From NCBI RefSeq assembly GCF_037076345.1, contig NZ_AP024702.1, forward strand, positions 1,736,001 through 1,800,000: 64,000 nt of DNA. Direction: 5' to 3'. The DNA is from Haloferula helveola. GTDB taxonomy: Bacteria; Verrucomicrobiota; Verrucomicrobiia; Verrucomicrobiales; Akkermansiaceae. Positions 25,712 through 34,516 of this stretch are shown one piece after another; position 1 is the first letter of the stretch; each line of letters opens with the position of its first letter. The position numbers and the translations under genes are program-made. The notes below the pieces were generated by a model. It was not told where the DNA came from. It did no database searches and was given only the letters and a program-made list of their open reading frames with translations.

Positions 25712-26380
25712 TCAATGATCGCCGCCGCCCAACTCCCGGACCAGGTCCCGACCGCCGATCCGCCCCAGCAACTCCAACTCGCCACGGAGGACCTTCCACG
25801 CCGGCTCGCCACCCTCATTCGGCATCCCGCAGGGCGTGCACGACCCGAATCCCGGATAGCCGGGCCGGGCCGAGGGATCATCGTCGGCCGAGGCAAGACC
25901 CAGCAGGGGTCGCCCATCGGCGAGGCGCCGGAAAAGCAGCGGGTGCATCCAGCACGACACCGGTTTCCACCACCACGGATGCATGCCCGAATCCATGGCC
26001 AGCCGCTGGAGCACGCACCGGTGCTCGGCATCAAGAAAGACGCAGCGGGTTCGCGGGAAGTGGGCCGGAAACCCGTCGGCAAGTTCGGCAGCCGATGCCT
26101 CGACCGTCGATGTCTTGACCCGACCACCGGCCTGCTCGCTCCAATAGCTACGATGAAAGCCGTAGCGGGTGAGCTGGCCACTCTCGACAATTCCGCCGAT
26201 CACCGATGCCTGTTCGCGATCCAGGAACACACCGTCGTGACAGCAGGTCGCGCGACAGCTTGCCAATTCACACACCTTCAGCGGCATGGAGAACGCCTCG
26301 TGATCCAGCGCCGCCTCGCGCACCTGCCGACCGAGTTCCAGTTCGAGATCCGCGAAGGCGGTGTGGGCGTTCGGCTTCAT
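25712..26380 (-). CDS. DUF3109-like cysteine-rich metal-chelating protein
   Basis: This 222-residue protein has clustered cysteines typical of the YkgJ/DUF3109 group: CELASCRATCCHDGVFLD, then CVFLDAEHRCVLQ, SCWMHPLLF and CTPCGMP. Such proteins are thought to bind zinc or an iron-sulfur cluster; the reaction is unknown. The frame extends to 26452 through part of an inverted repeat, but the ATG at 26380 (MKPNAHTAF) is the natural start. The repeat at 26411-26474 lies just upstream and separates it from the GTPase gene. Confidence 0.72.
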   Translation of the reverse strand: MKPNAHTAFADLELELGRQVREAALDHEAFSMPLKVCELASCRATCCHDGVFLDREQASVIGGIVESGQLTRYGFHRSYWSEQAGGRVKTSTVEASAAELADGFPAHFPRTRCVFLDAEHRCVLQRLAMDSGMHPWWWKPVSCWMHPLLFRRLADGRPLLGLASADDDPSARPGYPGFGSCTPCGMPNEGGEPAWKVLRGELELLGRIGGRDLVRELGGGDH

Positions 26381-26410
26381 GCCCCGGAAGCAACAAACGC
26401 GCCGGCCTTG

Positions 26411-26474
26411 TGGTGCGCGGACTTCAGTCCGCCCCGGAAGCCAAGCCAACATGCGGACTGAAGTCCGCGCACCA
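26411..26474. repeat. Long inverted repeat (21-bp perfect arms)
   Basis: Arms 26411-26431 and 26454-26474 are exact reverse complements (core GGTGCGCGGACTTCAGTCCG) around a 22-base spacer. The inner part CGGACTTCAGTCCG is itself palindromic. The element sits between the GTPase stop (26484) and the DUF3109-like start (26380), both minus strand. No T-run follows, so a REP-type repeat is more likely than a terminator. Confidence 0.88.
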
Positions 26475-26483
26475 GTCCACCGT

Positions 26484-27932
26484 TCATTTCTCCCCCACTT
26501 CCTCCAGAGCCTCCAGCAAGGCGGCGAAGACCTCGGGTTCGCGGCCGCGGTCGGGCGAACCTTTCAGGCAGGAGGTGAACCACTTCTGCAGCAACGACCG
26601 CCGGTCCGATTCGAACTCGCGGACGATGCTTCCGTCATCGGCCGACGGCCCCATGTCGGCGTCCCGACGCCCGTGCGCGCAGGAAAGCAGTCCGCGGTAG
26701 CGCACCAGCATGGAATCGAGGAGCACCCACGGGAAATTGATCTCCTTGGGCGGGCCTACGACGATCGAACGTCCCCCGCCCTTCCTTAAGCGGATGCCGC
26801 CGAGCCCGCTGACCTTGAGCTCCGGAAGTTTGCCGCCCTGAAGGAATGCCGCCGAGCCACCGACGAGGGCTCCGATCGCCAAACCGATCCCGAAGCTGTG
26901 ACCGCCGACACCGACATCGATCAGGCCACCCGTCGCGGCACCGATACCGGCACCCGCCGCGGTGAGCTGGGAGCGGTTGAGCCCGTACTTCCTCCACGCT
27001 TCGTCGGCGGAAAGGTCGAGCCCGCGATGAAGCGCCGGATCGGTATCGGCCTGTAACAGGTGGTGCCGATAAATCTTCAGCCATCGACCGAGGCAATCCG
27101 ACTCGAGCTTCGCCAGCTTGGTGAAGTATTCCTCCACCAGCGCCTCCTGCTTCCGCTCGCGGCGGGTCGGCACACCGAGATCCCGCTCGTCGAGTCCGTC
27201 GCTGGTCCGCAGCGTCAGCGCTTTCTCGAGGAAATCGACGAGTGCCTCGGCGGCATCCTCGCGCCGCTGCCCCCATTCCCGCTCCATCGCCTCGAGCACA
27301 TGTTCGATCCGGTCCGACTGGCGTTCCTCGATCTGCAACAGGGCCAGAAGCAATTTACGTCTTTCGTCGTACTTCGCCTGGTGGGCATCGAAGGTGCGGA
27401 CGAGATTGAACGAAGTTCCCAGCCGCTCGCGCCACACCTGTTCGTGAGCCGTGTCTTCGGTCTGAGGATTCAGCAGGGCCAGCCGTGGCCGACCGCTCCA
27501 TCGCAGGATCTCGATCTCGGCGATAAACGAATCGCGCAGCGGCTTCGAAGGATCGACCACATAAAGGATACCCGCTCCACGGACGATCGGTTCAAGCAAG
27601 CGGACCTCGTCCGGATAACGGTCACCGCACTCCTCGACAAAGCGCCGAACCTCGTCGGGACCGGGCGTGCCGTCTCCCGCCATCCGTTCGATCTCACGCA
27701 TCGCCTCGACCGGTTGCTGGAAGCCGGGCGAGTCGTAAAAGCGAATCCACTCCTCGTCATCGTAAACCACCGGCAGCGCCTGCACCGAGGTGGTTTCCCC
27801 GGGCGTGGACGACACACGGAGGATCTCGTCGTCATCGACCTCCAGCAAGGTCGCCAGGGTCGCCGACTTTCCGGCGTTCACGCGACCGACCACCACGAAT
27901 GACGGCACCTTGTCGTTCCACCAGTCGTTCAT
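26484..27932 (-). CDS. DUF3482-type GTPase
   Basis: This 482-residue P-loop GTPase has the Era/YeeP-like G1 motif GRVNAGKS (residues 16-23), a switch threonine region SSTPGETTS, G3 as D67-S-P-G and a central helical part. A glycine-rich amphipathic stretch, TAAGAGIGAATGGLIDVG and GIGLAIGALVGGSAAF, could insert into membranes. The canonical NKxD is not obvious; LLNPQTED occupies its place. The frame is open to 27995, but the ATG at 27932 overlaps the stop of the upstream DUF2868 gene by 4 bases. Adjacent DUF2868 and DUF3482 genes are a recurrent pair, and the two products probably act together at the membrane. Function unknown. Confidence 0.8.
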   Translation of the reverse strand: MNDWWNDKVPSFVVVGRVNAGKSATLATLLEVDDDEILRVSSTPGETTSVQALPVVYDDEEWIRFYDSPGFQQPVEAMREIERMAGDGTPGPDEVRRFVEECGDRYPDEVRLLEPIVRGAGILYVVDPSKPLRDSFIAEIEILRWSGRPRLALLNPQTEDTAHEQVWRERLGTSFNLVRTFDAHQAKYDERRKLLLALLQIEERQSDRIEHVLEAMEREWGQRREDAAEALVDFLEKALTLRTSDGLDERDLGVPTRRERKQEALVEEYFTKLAKLESDCLGRWLKIYRHHLLQADTDPALHRGLDLSADEAWRKYGLNRSQLTAAGAGIGAATGGLIDVGVGGHSFGIGLAIGALVGGSAAFLQGGKLPELKVSGLGGIRLRKGGGRSIVVGPPKEINFPWVLLDSMLVRYRGLLSCAHGRRDADMGPSADDGSIVREFESDRRSLLQKWFTSCLKGSPDRGREPEVFAALLEALEEVGEK

Positions 27933-29242
27933 GGCCTTTCGTAAAACACGAGTTCGAGTTCCTCCCCCTTGCGCCCGTCGACAAAGCGCTCCCACTGGCC
28001 GCGCTCGTCAGCGGTCACCGCCTCGACGCCGGATTCCGACGGATTTCCCACCAGCAGCACCTGCCTCCGCTCGCCCGCCTTCGCCTTCACCTCGTCGAGC
28101 GCGCGCTCCATCTGGCGCGGCGCCAGCGACCAGCCTTCGGCGAAAAGCACGATCCCGGCAGGAGCCTTCGCCAAGGCCTCCCGCGCCGCCTCCTCACGTC
28201 CCTCGTCGAGCACGCCGAGACTCTCCCAAGCGGTCGGATTCATCCGCAGCCGCTGCAGCAGGAACGGCCTGAGCGCCTCGTGATCCGGCTCGGCACCGCC
28301 GACCGTCACCACCAGCGCGCCATCGACCGGACCTTCGATCTTCTCGCCGCGACGCACCTCGGTGAGTGCCCGCCACAGCTTGCGGTGCTGCGGCGCCTGA
28401 AAAGTCAGGCTGGCGAGCGCGCGACGTTGTTTCCATGACACCCACAGTACCAGAAACAACCGCGGCAGGACTCCCCAGACCGCGAGGCAGAGCAACGAGA
28501 ACTGCCACCACCCGGTGCCGTTTTCCATCCAGTCGCGGCCGATCTCCGAACCTTCCACATCGGGCACCAGATGCGGTGCGGTCCATGACCAAGGCAAGGC
28601 CAGCACCTCGACCGCCCGGTCGAGAAACGAGCGCAAGGCCGTCTCGGTCGTCGTTTCCCAGAAAAAGCCGACGTGCTTGAAGAGAACCATCGCACCGAGC
28701 CCGAGGAAGGCTCCGAGGTGGAACGACAAAGCCACGGTCTGAGTGCGACGCGCGAGGTTCCAAGCCAGCACACGGGCCAATTCGCCGCTGCGACGGATCC
28801 GCTCGACCACCGCGCGCACCTCCTCGCCGACAAAACGCAGCGAGAGCTTTTCCATCGCGCTTCCCACCACACCGATCATCGGGATCCGTCCCCTCGCGAG
28901 CCACGCGAAGAACGCGAACACGAACAGGATCCACGGCAACACCAGCGTCGCCGACAGCATCCAGATGACGTTCACACCCGACGTCTCACGGTCGAGCGTT
29001 CCCCATACCGCACCCGCACCGGAGGCCGCAGCCAGCAATGCGGCGAGAACCCCGGCGGCTCCGAGCCCGCCCATCCAACGTCGGCCGATGCTCCCGGTAT
29101 CGCGCGCCTCCAGCCAGCGCTTCATCACCGCTGCCCGCGACCCGCCGTCACGATCCGGCGTCGCCCGTCCGTCCCAGCCGGCGAGCTCCGTCTCGAAGTC
29201 GATCAACTCGGGGAGCGACCAGCGTGGCTTCTCATCGGGCAC
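27929..29242 (-). CDS. DUF2868-type membrane protein
   Basis: This 437-residue protein begins at a GTG at 29242 (VPDEKPRWSLPELIDFE), although the frame is open to 29395. Membrane segments include GGLGAAGVLAALLAAASGAGAV, VIWMLSATLVLPWILFVFAFFAWL, FHLGAFLGLGAMVLFKHVGFF and WQFSLLCLAVWGVLPRLFLVLW. The cytosolic C-terminal half is alpha/beta, with ALVVTVGGAEPDHEALRPFL and GIVLFAEGWSLAPRQM. This combination is DUF2868. It is translationally coupled (ATGA) to the DUF3482 GTPase, which it may recruit to the membrane. The 5' end is divergent from the glycosyltransferase gene. Confidence 0.72.
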   Translation of the reverse strand: MPDEKPRWSLPELIDFETELAGWDGRATPDRDGGSRAAVMKRWLEARDTGSIGRRWMGGLGAAGVLAALLAAASGAGAVWGTLDRETSGVNVIWMLSATLVLPWILFVFAFFAWLARGRIPMIGVVGSAMEKLSLRFVGEEVRAVVERIRRSGELARVLAWNLARRTQTVALSFHLGAFLGLGAMVLFKHVGFFWETTTETALRSFLDRAVEVLALPWSWTAPHLVPDVEGSEIGRDWMENGTGWWQFSLLCLAVWGVLPRLFLVLWVSWKQRRALASLTFQAPQHRKLWRALTEVRRGEKIEGPVDGALVVTVGGAEPDHEALRPFLLQRLRMNPTAWESLGVLDEGREEAAREALAKAPAGIVLFAEGWSLAPRQMERALDEVKAKAGERRQVLLVGNPSESGVEAVTADERGQWERFVDGRKGEELELVFYERP

Positions 29243-29357
29243 GTCCCGACTCTCGGCATCCTTCCGTCCGTGGCAAGTCCTCGCATGGGGACGGCACGGG
29301 GCGGGCTTGATCCGGAGAGGACGTTGTGGAAAGTCGCCCACAGCGGACCGCGACGCG

Positions 29358-30095
29358 ATGATGCGACTGTTTGAGAACATCGACACCTTCCTCAAGGATC
29401 ACGGCGAAGGCCCCGTGGTCTTCTGTGTCGCATCGTCCGGCATCGCCGACCAAGCGCGCAACCTCGCCGCCAGCGCCGGGCGGGCAGGGGTCCGGCTGAT
29501 GGTTGCCGCCCTCGATCCGAAACTCGAAAAGTCGCTCGCGAAGTCGGAGATCGATCTGGTCCGCCACTACGGAGATGACGTTCCGCGCGGCTACTGCAAG
29601 TTCGGCACCTCGAAGTTCAAGAGCGTCGTCTGGCAGCGCTACCTCATCGGCGACCGCATCCTGCGGGCGGGAAAACGCTACATCTACACGGACTGTGATG
29701 TCGTGTTCGACCGCGATCCGGTGGAGGCAGTCATGGCGGAGCTCGATGCCGATCCGTCGGTAGACGGCGTGTTCCAGTTCAACGGCAGCGACTGCTGCAC
29801 CGGCTTCTTCGCCATGAAGCCGACCGAAGCCAGCACCGGTCTCTTCACCCGCGAGGCGCTCGAAGCGGACGACTTCCTCGATTACCGCGATGATCAGGAC
29901 TACTTCAACGCGCGAGTTTACCGTCAGAAGCTTGAGGTCCGCTTACTCGACCGGGACCGCTACCCCAACGGCGCCTGGTTCTACGCCAACCACGATCGCA
30001 TCGGCGACAGCTGCCGGATCGTCCACTTCAACTGCGTCGTCGGCAACCGGACCAAGATTCGGCTGATGAAGAAACACGGCCGGTGGTTCATCTAG
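29358..30095 (+). CDS. Nucleotide-diphospho-sugar transferase-like glycosyltransferase
   Basis: This 245-residue protein has a GT-A type core. VVFCVASSGIADQARNLAAS is the first Rossmann strand and loop, VWQRYLIGDRILRAGKRYIY leads to the metal-binding acidic motif TDCDVVFDRDP, and FQFNGSDCCTGFFAMKP, DDQDYFNARVY and IVHFNCVVGNRTKIRLMKK complete the acceptor side. The pattern resembles the nucleotid_trans (plant RGXT-like) family, which transfers a sugar from a nucleotide donor. Two adjacent ATGs (29358 and 29361) are both possible starts. No signal peptide is seen. The acceptor is unknown. It converges on the YycJ-like gene. Confidence 0.72.
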   Translation: MMRLFENIDTFLKDHGEGPVVFCVASSGIADQARNLAASAGRAGVRLMVAALDPKLEKSLAKSEIDLVRHYGDDVPRGYCKFGTSKFKSVVWQRYLIGDRILRAGKRYIYTDCDVVFDRDPVEAVMAELDADPSVDGVFQFNGSDCCTGFFAMKPTEASTGLFTREALEADDFLDYRDDQDYFNARVYRQKLEVRLLDRDRYPNGAWFYANHDRIGDSCRIVHFNCVVGNRTKIRLMKKHGRWFI

Positions 30096-30103
30096 ACCGG
30101 CCG
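30077..30103. terminator. Inverted repeat between convergent stop codons, possible bidirectional terminator
   Basis: An 8-bp perfect stem (CGGCCGGT / ACCGGCCG) with an 11-base spacer spans the glycosyltransferase stop (TAG 30093-30095) and ends directly at the stop of the minus-strand YycJ-like gene (30104-30106). There is no T-run on either side, so terminator activity is uncertain. Confidence 0.4.
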
Positions 30104-30904
30104 CTATCCGAACAACTCGTCCCGCCCGAAGCGGATCTCGCACGGTGCCGACGGGCCGTCGTGCCAGCCGCAGGGCTCGTCCTGACAGGCACACGCGACC
30201 TCTTCCACCTTGCCGCGGATCGCGGCAAGCGCGACCTCCGGGTTGTTGCAGTCGCGGCTCAGGTGGCCGAGCACGACGTGACGCAGCCCGTCCTTGGCCA
30301 GTTCGGCCACCAGTTCGGCGGCCTGGGCGTTCGACAGGTGCCCGTGACGGGATGAGATCCGCTGTTTGGTCGACCACGGACGCTTGGTGTCGGCCTCGAG
30401 CAGGGCGTCGTCGTAGTTGGCCTCCACGAAAAGCGAATCGACCCCGCGCAATGCCTCGGTGACGCGGGCCGTGACGTGTCCGCTGTCGCTCACGAGACCG
30501 ATCGCACGCTGCTCGGTGCGAAACACGAAGCCCACCGGTTCCACCGCATCGTGGGGCACCGCGAAGGACTCGATGGCGAGACCGCCGACCGAAAATCCGG
30601 CTCCACTCTCGAAAATCTTCCAGCTCGCAACTCCAAGCTGGTCACGGACCACGTGGCTCGTCGCCGGGGTTGCGTAGATCGGCGCCGCCACCGACTTCAG
30701 GAGTACCCGCAGCCCGCGGATGTGGTCGCCATGCTCGTGGGTCAGCAGGATCGCGTCGATGGACTCCGGAGCGATTCCCATCAGCCCGAGACGACGCGTG
30801 ATCTGTCGCGCCGACAGCCCGGCATCGACCAGGATCCGGGTGCCTCCGGCCTCGACCACCGCGGCATTTCCACCGCTGCCACTGCCGAGAACCGCAAACC
30901 GCAT
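30104..30904 (-). CDS. YycJ/WalJ-type metallo-beta-lactamase-fold hydrolase
   Basis: This 266-residue protein has the MBL fold: FAVLGSGSGGNAAVVEAGGTRILVDAGLS, the zinc motif THEHGDH followed by IRGLRVL, GLVSDSGH and VLGHLSRDCNN. These features match the YycJ family, whose Firmicute members are linked to WalRK cell-wall regulation and DNA double-strand processing. The frame extends to 30997, but ATG 30904 gives the family start MRFAVLGSGSGGN. It is divergent from the AsmA-like gene with 69 bases between. The physiological substrate is unknown. Confidence 0.85.
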   Translation of the reverse strand: MRFAVLGSGSGGNAAVVEAGGTRILVDAGLSARQITRRLGLMGIAPESIDAILLTHEHGDHIRGLRVLLKSVAAPIYATPATSHVVRDQLGVASWKIFESGAGFSVGGLAIESFAVPHDAVEPVGFVFRTEQRAIGLVSDSGHVTARVTEALRGVDSLFVEANYDDALLEADTKRPWSTKQRISSRHGHLSNAQAAELVAELAKDGLRHVVLGHLSRDCNNPEVALAAIRGKVEEVACACQDEPCGWHDGPSAPCEIRFGRDELFG

Positions 30905-30973
30905 GGCCCGGATCATGCATGCGCCAAACGCGGAGTTGAAAGCCGAAATCCGGCAGGCATCATCCCAAGGAGC

Positions 30974-33508
30974 GTGAAACGGATCCGCATCATTCACCGG
31001 CTACGAGTCGCGGTCGCCCTGCTCGGCTTTGTCGCCGTGCTCGGCGGCGCGGGCGTGCTGTGGTGGGCGAACCACACTGGACTGCCGGAGTCATGGCGCT
31101 CCGGGATCGAGGACGCGCTCGCCGCCAACGGCATCCACGCCGATGTCGCCAGCCTGCGCTATCTGCCGCTGCGGGGGATCGAGGCCGGCGAGGTGACGGT
31201 TTACTCGGACGCGTCCCGGACGCGTGAGGTCGGTCGGCTCCACCAGCTGATCCTCGACGTCGATCGTTCCCGCCTGTCACGCGGCGACTTCAAGATCGAT
31301 CAGCTCGACCTCGCCGGAGCCCGGATTTCGTTGGCCGTCGACCCGGCCGACCCGGACTCGAAGACGCTTGATATCACCGACGCCAACGGCCGGATCGACT
31401 TTTCCGGGCCACGGGAAATCGAGATCTCCGGCGCTTCCGGCATGGTCGGCGGCGTGCGGCTTGAGGCGACCGGCATACTCAAACTCTACCGCCCCGGCCT
31501 TTTCGGCTCCCCGGAAGACGCAGAGGCGGCCCGCGCCGAGCGCCGGAAAATCCTGCTCGCGATCATCGACACGCTCGACAGCTTCCGGCTTAAGACCACC
31601 ACCCCGCCGCGAATCCGGATCGATGCCCGCGGCGACTTCGAGATCCCGGGCAGCCTGCGGGCGACCATCGCGGTCCAAGCCCGGGAACTCGAAAGCCGCG
31701 ACCTTGAGATCCGGCACATCGATCTCCAGGGGGAAGTCCACGGCCGCACGCTGGTCGTCCACCACGCCGAGATCCTCACGGAGAACGGCAGTCTTGGCGG
31801 CACCCTCGATTACGACATGGACCGCCATGCCGGCCGCTTCGAGCTGCGTTCGGGGATCGACATCGCCGCCTTCCTCGCGGGGCTCGACATCCCCCTGCCC
31901 GAGCGGATGCCGACCTTCGAAGCCCCGCCGCAGATCAATGCCCACGGTCAGTTCCGCCGGACCGAGGACCAGTGGGACTTCCAGGTGATCGGCGATGCCG
32001 ACCTGACGGGCCCCAGCTTCCTCCATCTTTCCGCCGACCGGATCTTCTCCCGCTTTTCGTGGGACGGATCGCGCGCCCTGCTGGAGGATCTTTCCGTCCG
32101 GGACGGATCCCACTCTCTGACCGGGCGAGCCTTCATCACTCCGGAGCGGGTCCTCTACCAGGCATCCACCGACCTGCCGCTCGGATTCTGGCAAAAGAGC
32201 GTGAAAATCCAGCCGCTCGCCACCATCCTGGCCGACTTCGAGGCGGGTGATGGCGCCACCGCGACCATCGACTTCGAGGGCATGGCGAACCTTCTTGACC
32301 ACCGGGATTGGCGGTTCAAGGGCACCGCTGCGGCGAGTTCGCTATCATTCCGAGGCGTCCCGGCCCGCAAGGCGAGGGTCTCGATGGACCTCGACCACGA
32401 CCAGCTCGATTTCACCGACGGCGAAGTCGACTTCGACTACTCGGACTACCGCCTGCGCAAGGAGCACGGAGGACCCGACTCGGGCCATGCCACCGTGGGT
32501 CAGATCCTCTACGACCACACCAGCGGAACGATCAAGATCGCCGGCCTGCGCGGGAACATGTGGCCGGCACCGGCGGTTCGGACCTTTGCCGGCGAGATCG
32601 CCGACGAACTCGAGGTTTATGGATTCCACCGGCCGCCGGATCTCGCTGCCGACGGGATCATCGACATCCGCAGGGGCAATCCGAAGCAGGACCTGCGGGT
32701 CACCTTTTCCTCCACCTCCTCGATCGACTACGAGTTTCTCGACGAGACCCTCGAACTCGCGGCGCCATCGGGCTCCGTACGGGTGCTCCCCGACCGGGTG
32801 AAAATCGGCAACCTCGACCTCGGCGCGTTCGGAGGGCGGATCCGGGCCGACATGGAGAGCCGGCTCGGCACCGGCGCGATGGCGATCGAAGGCGAACTGG
32901 ACTGGACCGAGCTCGGGCTCCCCGAAATCGCCAAGAGCTACGACTTCGATAGTACTCCGAAGGGCTCGATCACCGGGCGCATCGACTTCTCCCTGAACGG
33001 CGACGACATCTCGGGATTCGACGGCAGCGGCCACATCGCGCTCGAGGACAGCGAGCTGTTCGACGTCCCGATCTTCGGTCCGCTCTCCCCTGTGATCTCC
33101 GCCGTTCTCGGCCGGCGCGATGCCGGCTTCCAGGAGGCGACTTCCGCCTTCTGCACGTTCCGCGTGGACAGGGGGGTCGTATCGACCACCGACTTCCTCA
33201 CCACCACCACCTCGCTCGTCTTCACCGGCGACGGCAAGGCCGACCTCAACGACGAGACGCTGAACATGACCGTGAGGATGAATGCCCGCGGATTCTTCGG
33301 CTTCATCACCTTGCCGCTGCGACCGTTCTACGGGCTTTTCCAGTTCCGGGGATCCGGACCGATCGAGGACCCCGAGTGGAAGAACGTGATGTTCACCTCT
33401 CCGCCTCCCGAGCAGGAGAGCCGCCTGCTCGAGCCGCCGAAAGCCCGCGCGGTCGCACCCGAACCCGCGAACCCGCCCCGCGCCCGAATCGTCTCCCCGC
33501 AGCGCTGA
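30974..33508 (+). CDS. AsmA-like / DUF3971 envelope protein
   Basis: This 844-residue protein has a single N-terminal membrane anchor (LRVAVALLGFVAVLGGAGVLWWA) followed by a very long, repetitive beta-rich periplasmic region. Typical AsmA/TamB/YhdP features are SGIEDALAANGIHADVASLRY near the start and repeated strands of the type LDYDMDRHAGRFELRSGIDI. The C-terminal AsmA_2-like block has GSGHIALEDSELFDVPIFGPL, SAFCTFRVDRGVVSTTDFL and LNMTVRMNARGFFGFITLPLRPFYGLF. Such proteins bridge the periplasm and move phospholipids to the outer membrane. The GTG at 30974 follows AAGGAG very closely; the frame is open upstream to 30476 through antisense of the MBL gene. Confidence 0.75.
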   Translation: MKRIRIIHRLRVAVALLGFVAVLGGAGVLWWANHTGLPESWRSGIEDALAANGIHADVASLRYLPLRGIEAGEVTVYSDASRTREVGRLHQLILDVDRSRLSRGDFKIDQLDLAGARISLAVDPADPDSKTLDITDANGRIDFSGPREIEISGASGMVGGVRLEATGILKLYRPGLFGSPEDAEAARAERRKILLAIIDTLDSFRLKTTTPPRIRIDARGDFEIPGSLRATIAVQARELESRDLEIRHIDLQGEVHGRTLVVHHAEILTENGSLGGTLDYDMDRHAGRFELRSGIDIAAFLAGLDIPLPERMPTFEAPPQINAHGQFRRTEDQWDFQVIGDADLTGPSFLHLSADRIFSRFSWDGSRALLEDLSVRDGSHSLTGRAFITPERVLYQASTDLPLGFWQKSVKIQPLATILADFEAGDGATATIDFEGMANLLDHRDWRFKGTAAASSLSFRGVPARKARVSMDLDHDQLDFTDGEVDFDYSDYRLRKEHGGPDSGHATVGQILYDHTSGTIKIAGLRGNMWPAPAVRTFAGEIADELEVYGFHRPPDLAADGIIDIRRGNPKQDLRVTFSSTSSIDYEFLDETLELAAPSGSVRVLPDRVKIGNLDLGAFGGRIRADMESRLGTGAMAIEGELDWTELGLPEIAKSYDFDSTPKGSITGRIDFSLNGDDISGFDGSGHIALEDSELFDVPIFGPLSPVISAVLGRRDAGFQEATSAFCTFRVDRGVVSTTDFLTTTTSLVFTGDGKADLNDETLNMTVRMNARGFFGFITLPLRPFYGLFQFRGSGPIEDPEWKNVMFTSPPPEQESRLLEPPKARAVAPEPANPPRARIVSPQR

Positions 33509-33611
33509 ATCGGGACGCCTTTCGGGGGGAGACATGCCTTGCACCCACCCTACTTCGGTGTAAGCCTAATGGAGCGAACCCCAAAATCCGCAATTCCAAC
33601 CAATCACGACC

Positions 33612-34040
33612 ATGTCTGACAACTTCGCCAAGCCGGAAACCCTCGAAGGTGAAACCGGATTTTCCTCCAACCCGTCGGTCTCGAAGGCCGCCGATGACCT
33701 GCGCCACGCCGCCAGCGACCTGCGCCATGCCGCGGAGGACAAGGCGCGCGAGTTCGCTCACGAGAAAATGGACCAAGCCAAAGCCGCGACCGACAAGGCC
33801 AAGCAATCGGCCCAACAGTTCCGTGACCTCGCCATGGAGAAGGCGCAGGCTCTGAAAGAGACCGCCAGCGTCAAGGCCACCCAACTCCGGAGCGCTGCCG
33901 ACGAGCAGTGGAGCCAAACCCGCGACAGGGCGAAGGAGCTCCACATCACCACTGAGGACTACATCCGCCAGCACCCGACCAAATGCGTGCTCGGCGCCCT
34001 CGGCGTCGGTTTCCTGATCGGCCTTATCACCCGCCGCTGA
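33612..34040 (+). CDS. YqjD/ElaB-like (DUF883) membrane-anchored protein
   Basis: This 142-residue protein has a long amphipathic helical body of Ala, Lys, Asp and Gln (SKAADDLRHAASDLRHAAED). A C-terminal anchor with a glycine zipper (VLGALGVGFLIGLITRR), preceded by DYIRQHPTKC, is the YqjD/ElaB/YgaM tail signature. In E. coli these proteins are tail-anchored in the inner membrane and associate with ribosomes in stationary phase. YqjE-like and YqjK-like genes follow, reproducing the yqjDEK order. The 103-base gap upstream carries the probable promoter. Confidence 0.82.
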   Translation: MSDNFAKPETLEGETGFSSNPSVSKAADDLRHAASDLRHAAEDKAREFAHEKMDQAKAATDKAKQSAQQFRDLAMEKAQALKETASVKATQLRSAADEQWSQTRDRAKELHITTEDYIRQHPTKCVLGALGVGFLIGLITRR

Positions 34041-34111
34041 ACCGGCTTCACCCTGCCGCTTGCGCCGAGTCCGTGGCCCGCCGGCCATCGGACGCGCACC
34101 TCTGACACCTC

Positions 34112-34516
34112 ATGAGTGAAGCTCCGGAGACCTATCGCGACGAAGCCGAAGGCGCGGACGGGGACTGGAAGGCGTCCGCCGCGGAATTCGTGCAGGCGCG
34201 CATCGAACTAATCCGGCTGGAGGCCCGCGACGCCGGTCGTGAAGCGGCGCGCAAAGCCGCGACGGTAGTCATCATCACAGGCTGCGCGATTCTCTGCTGG
34301 ATGCTGGTCATCACCGGCCTCATCGGGCTGGTCGCCGCCGCCCGACCGGATTGGCCGTGGTATCATATCACCCTCGTGGCAGCCGGACTGCACCTCGCCA
34401 TCGCGGGTATCGGTGTCCTGTCACTGCGGAAGGGTGGCCAACCTCCCTTCCCTCTCACCCGTTCCGAATTCGCCAAGGACCAAGCATGGCTCGAGACTCT
34501 GAAAAAGAAGCGCTGA
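34112..34516 (+). CDS. YqjE-like phage-holin-family membrane protein
   Basis: This 134-residue protein has an N-terminal amphipathic helix (AAEFVQARIELIRLEARDA) and two membrane segments (VVIITGCAILCWMLVITGLIGLVAAA and WYHITLVAAGLHLAIAGIGVLSL), the layout of the YqjE/Phage_holin_3_6 family. These chromosomal relatives are not phage lysis proteins; the role is probably envelope stress. The gene follows the YqjD-like gene by 71 bases and overlaps the YqjK-like gene by 31 bases. Confidence 0.8.
   Translation: MSEAPETYRDEAEGADGDWKASAAEFVQARIELIRLEARDAGREAARKAATVVIITGCAILCWMLVITGLIGLVAAARPDWPWYHITLVAAGLHLAIAGIGVLSLRKGGQPPFPLTRSEFAKDQAWLETLKKKR

Noticed and set aside
31277..32302. 341-residue minus-strand frame inside the AsmA-like gene
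   Set aside because: Its composition is that of a complement of the AsmA-like gene, and it has no recognisable domain.
34112..34516. Prophage holin
   Set aside because: The holin-like family includes chromosomal YqjE proteins; the yqjD and yqjK-like neighbours and lack of phage genes argue against a prophage.
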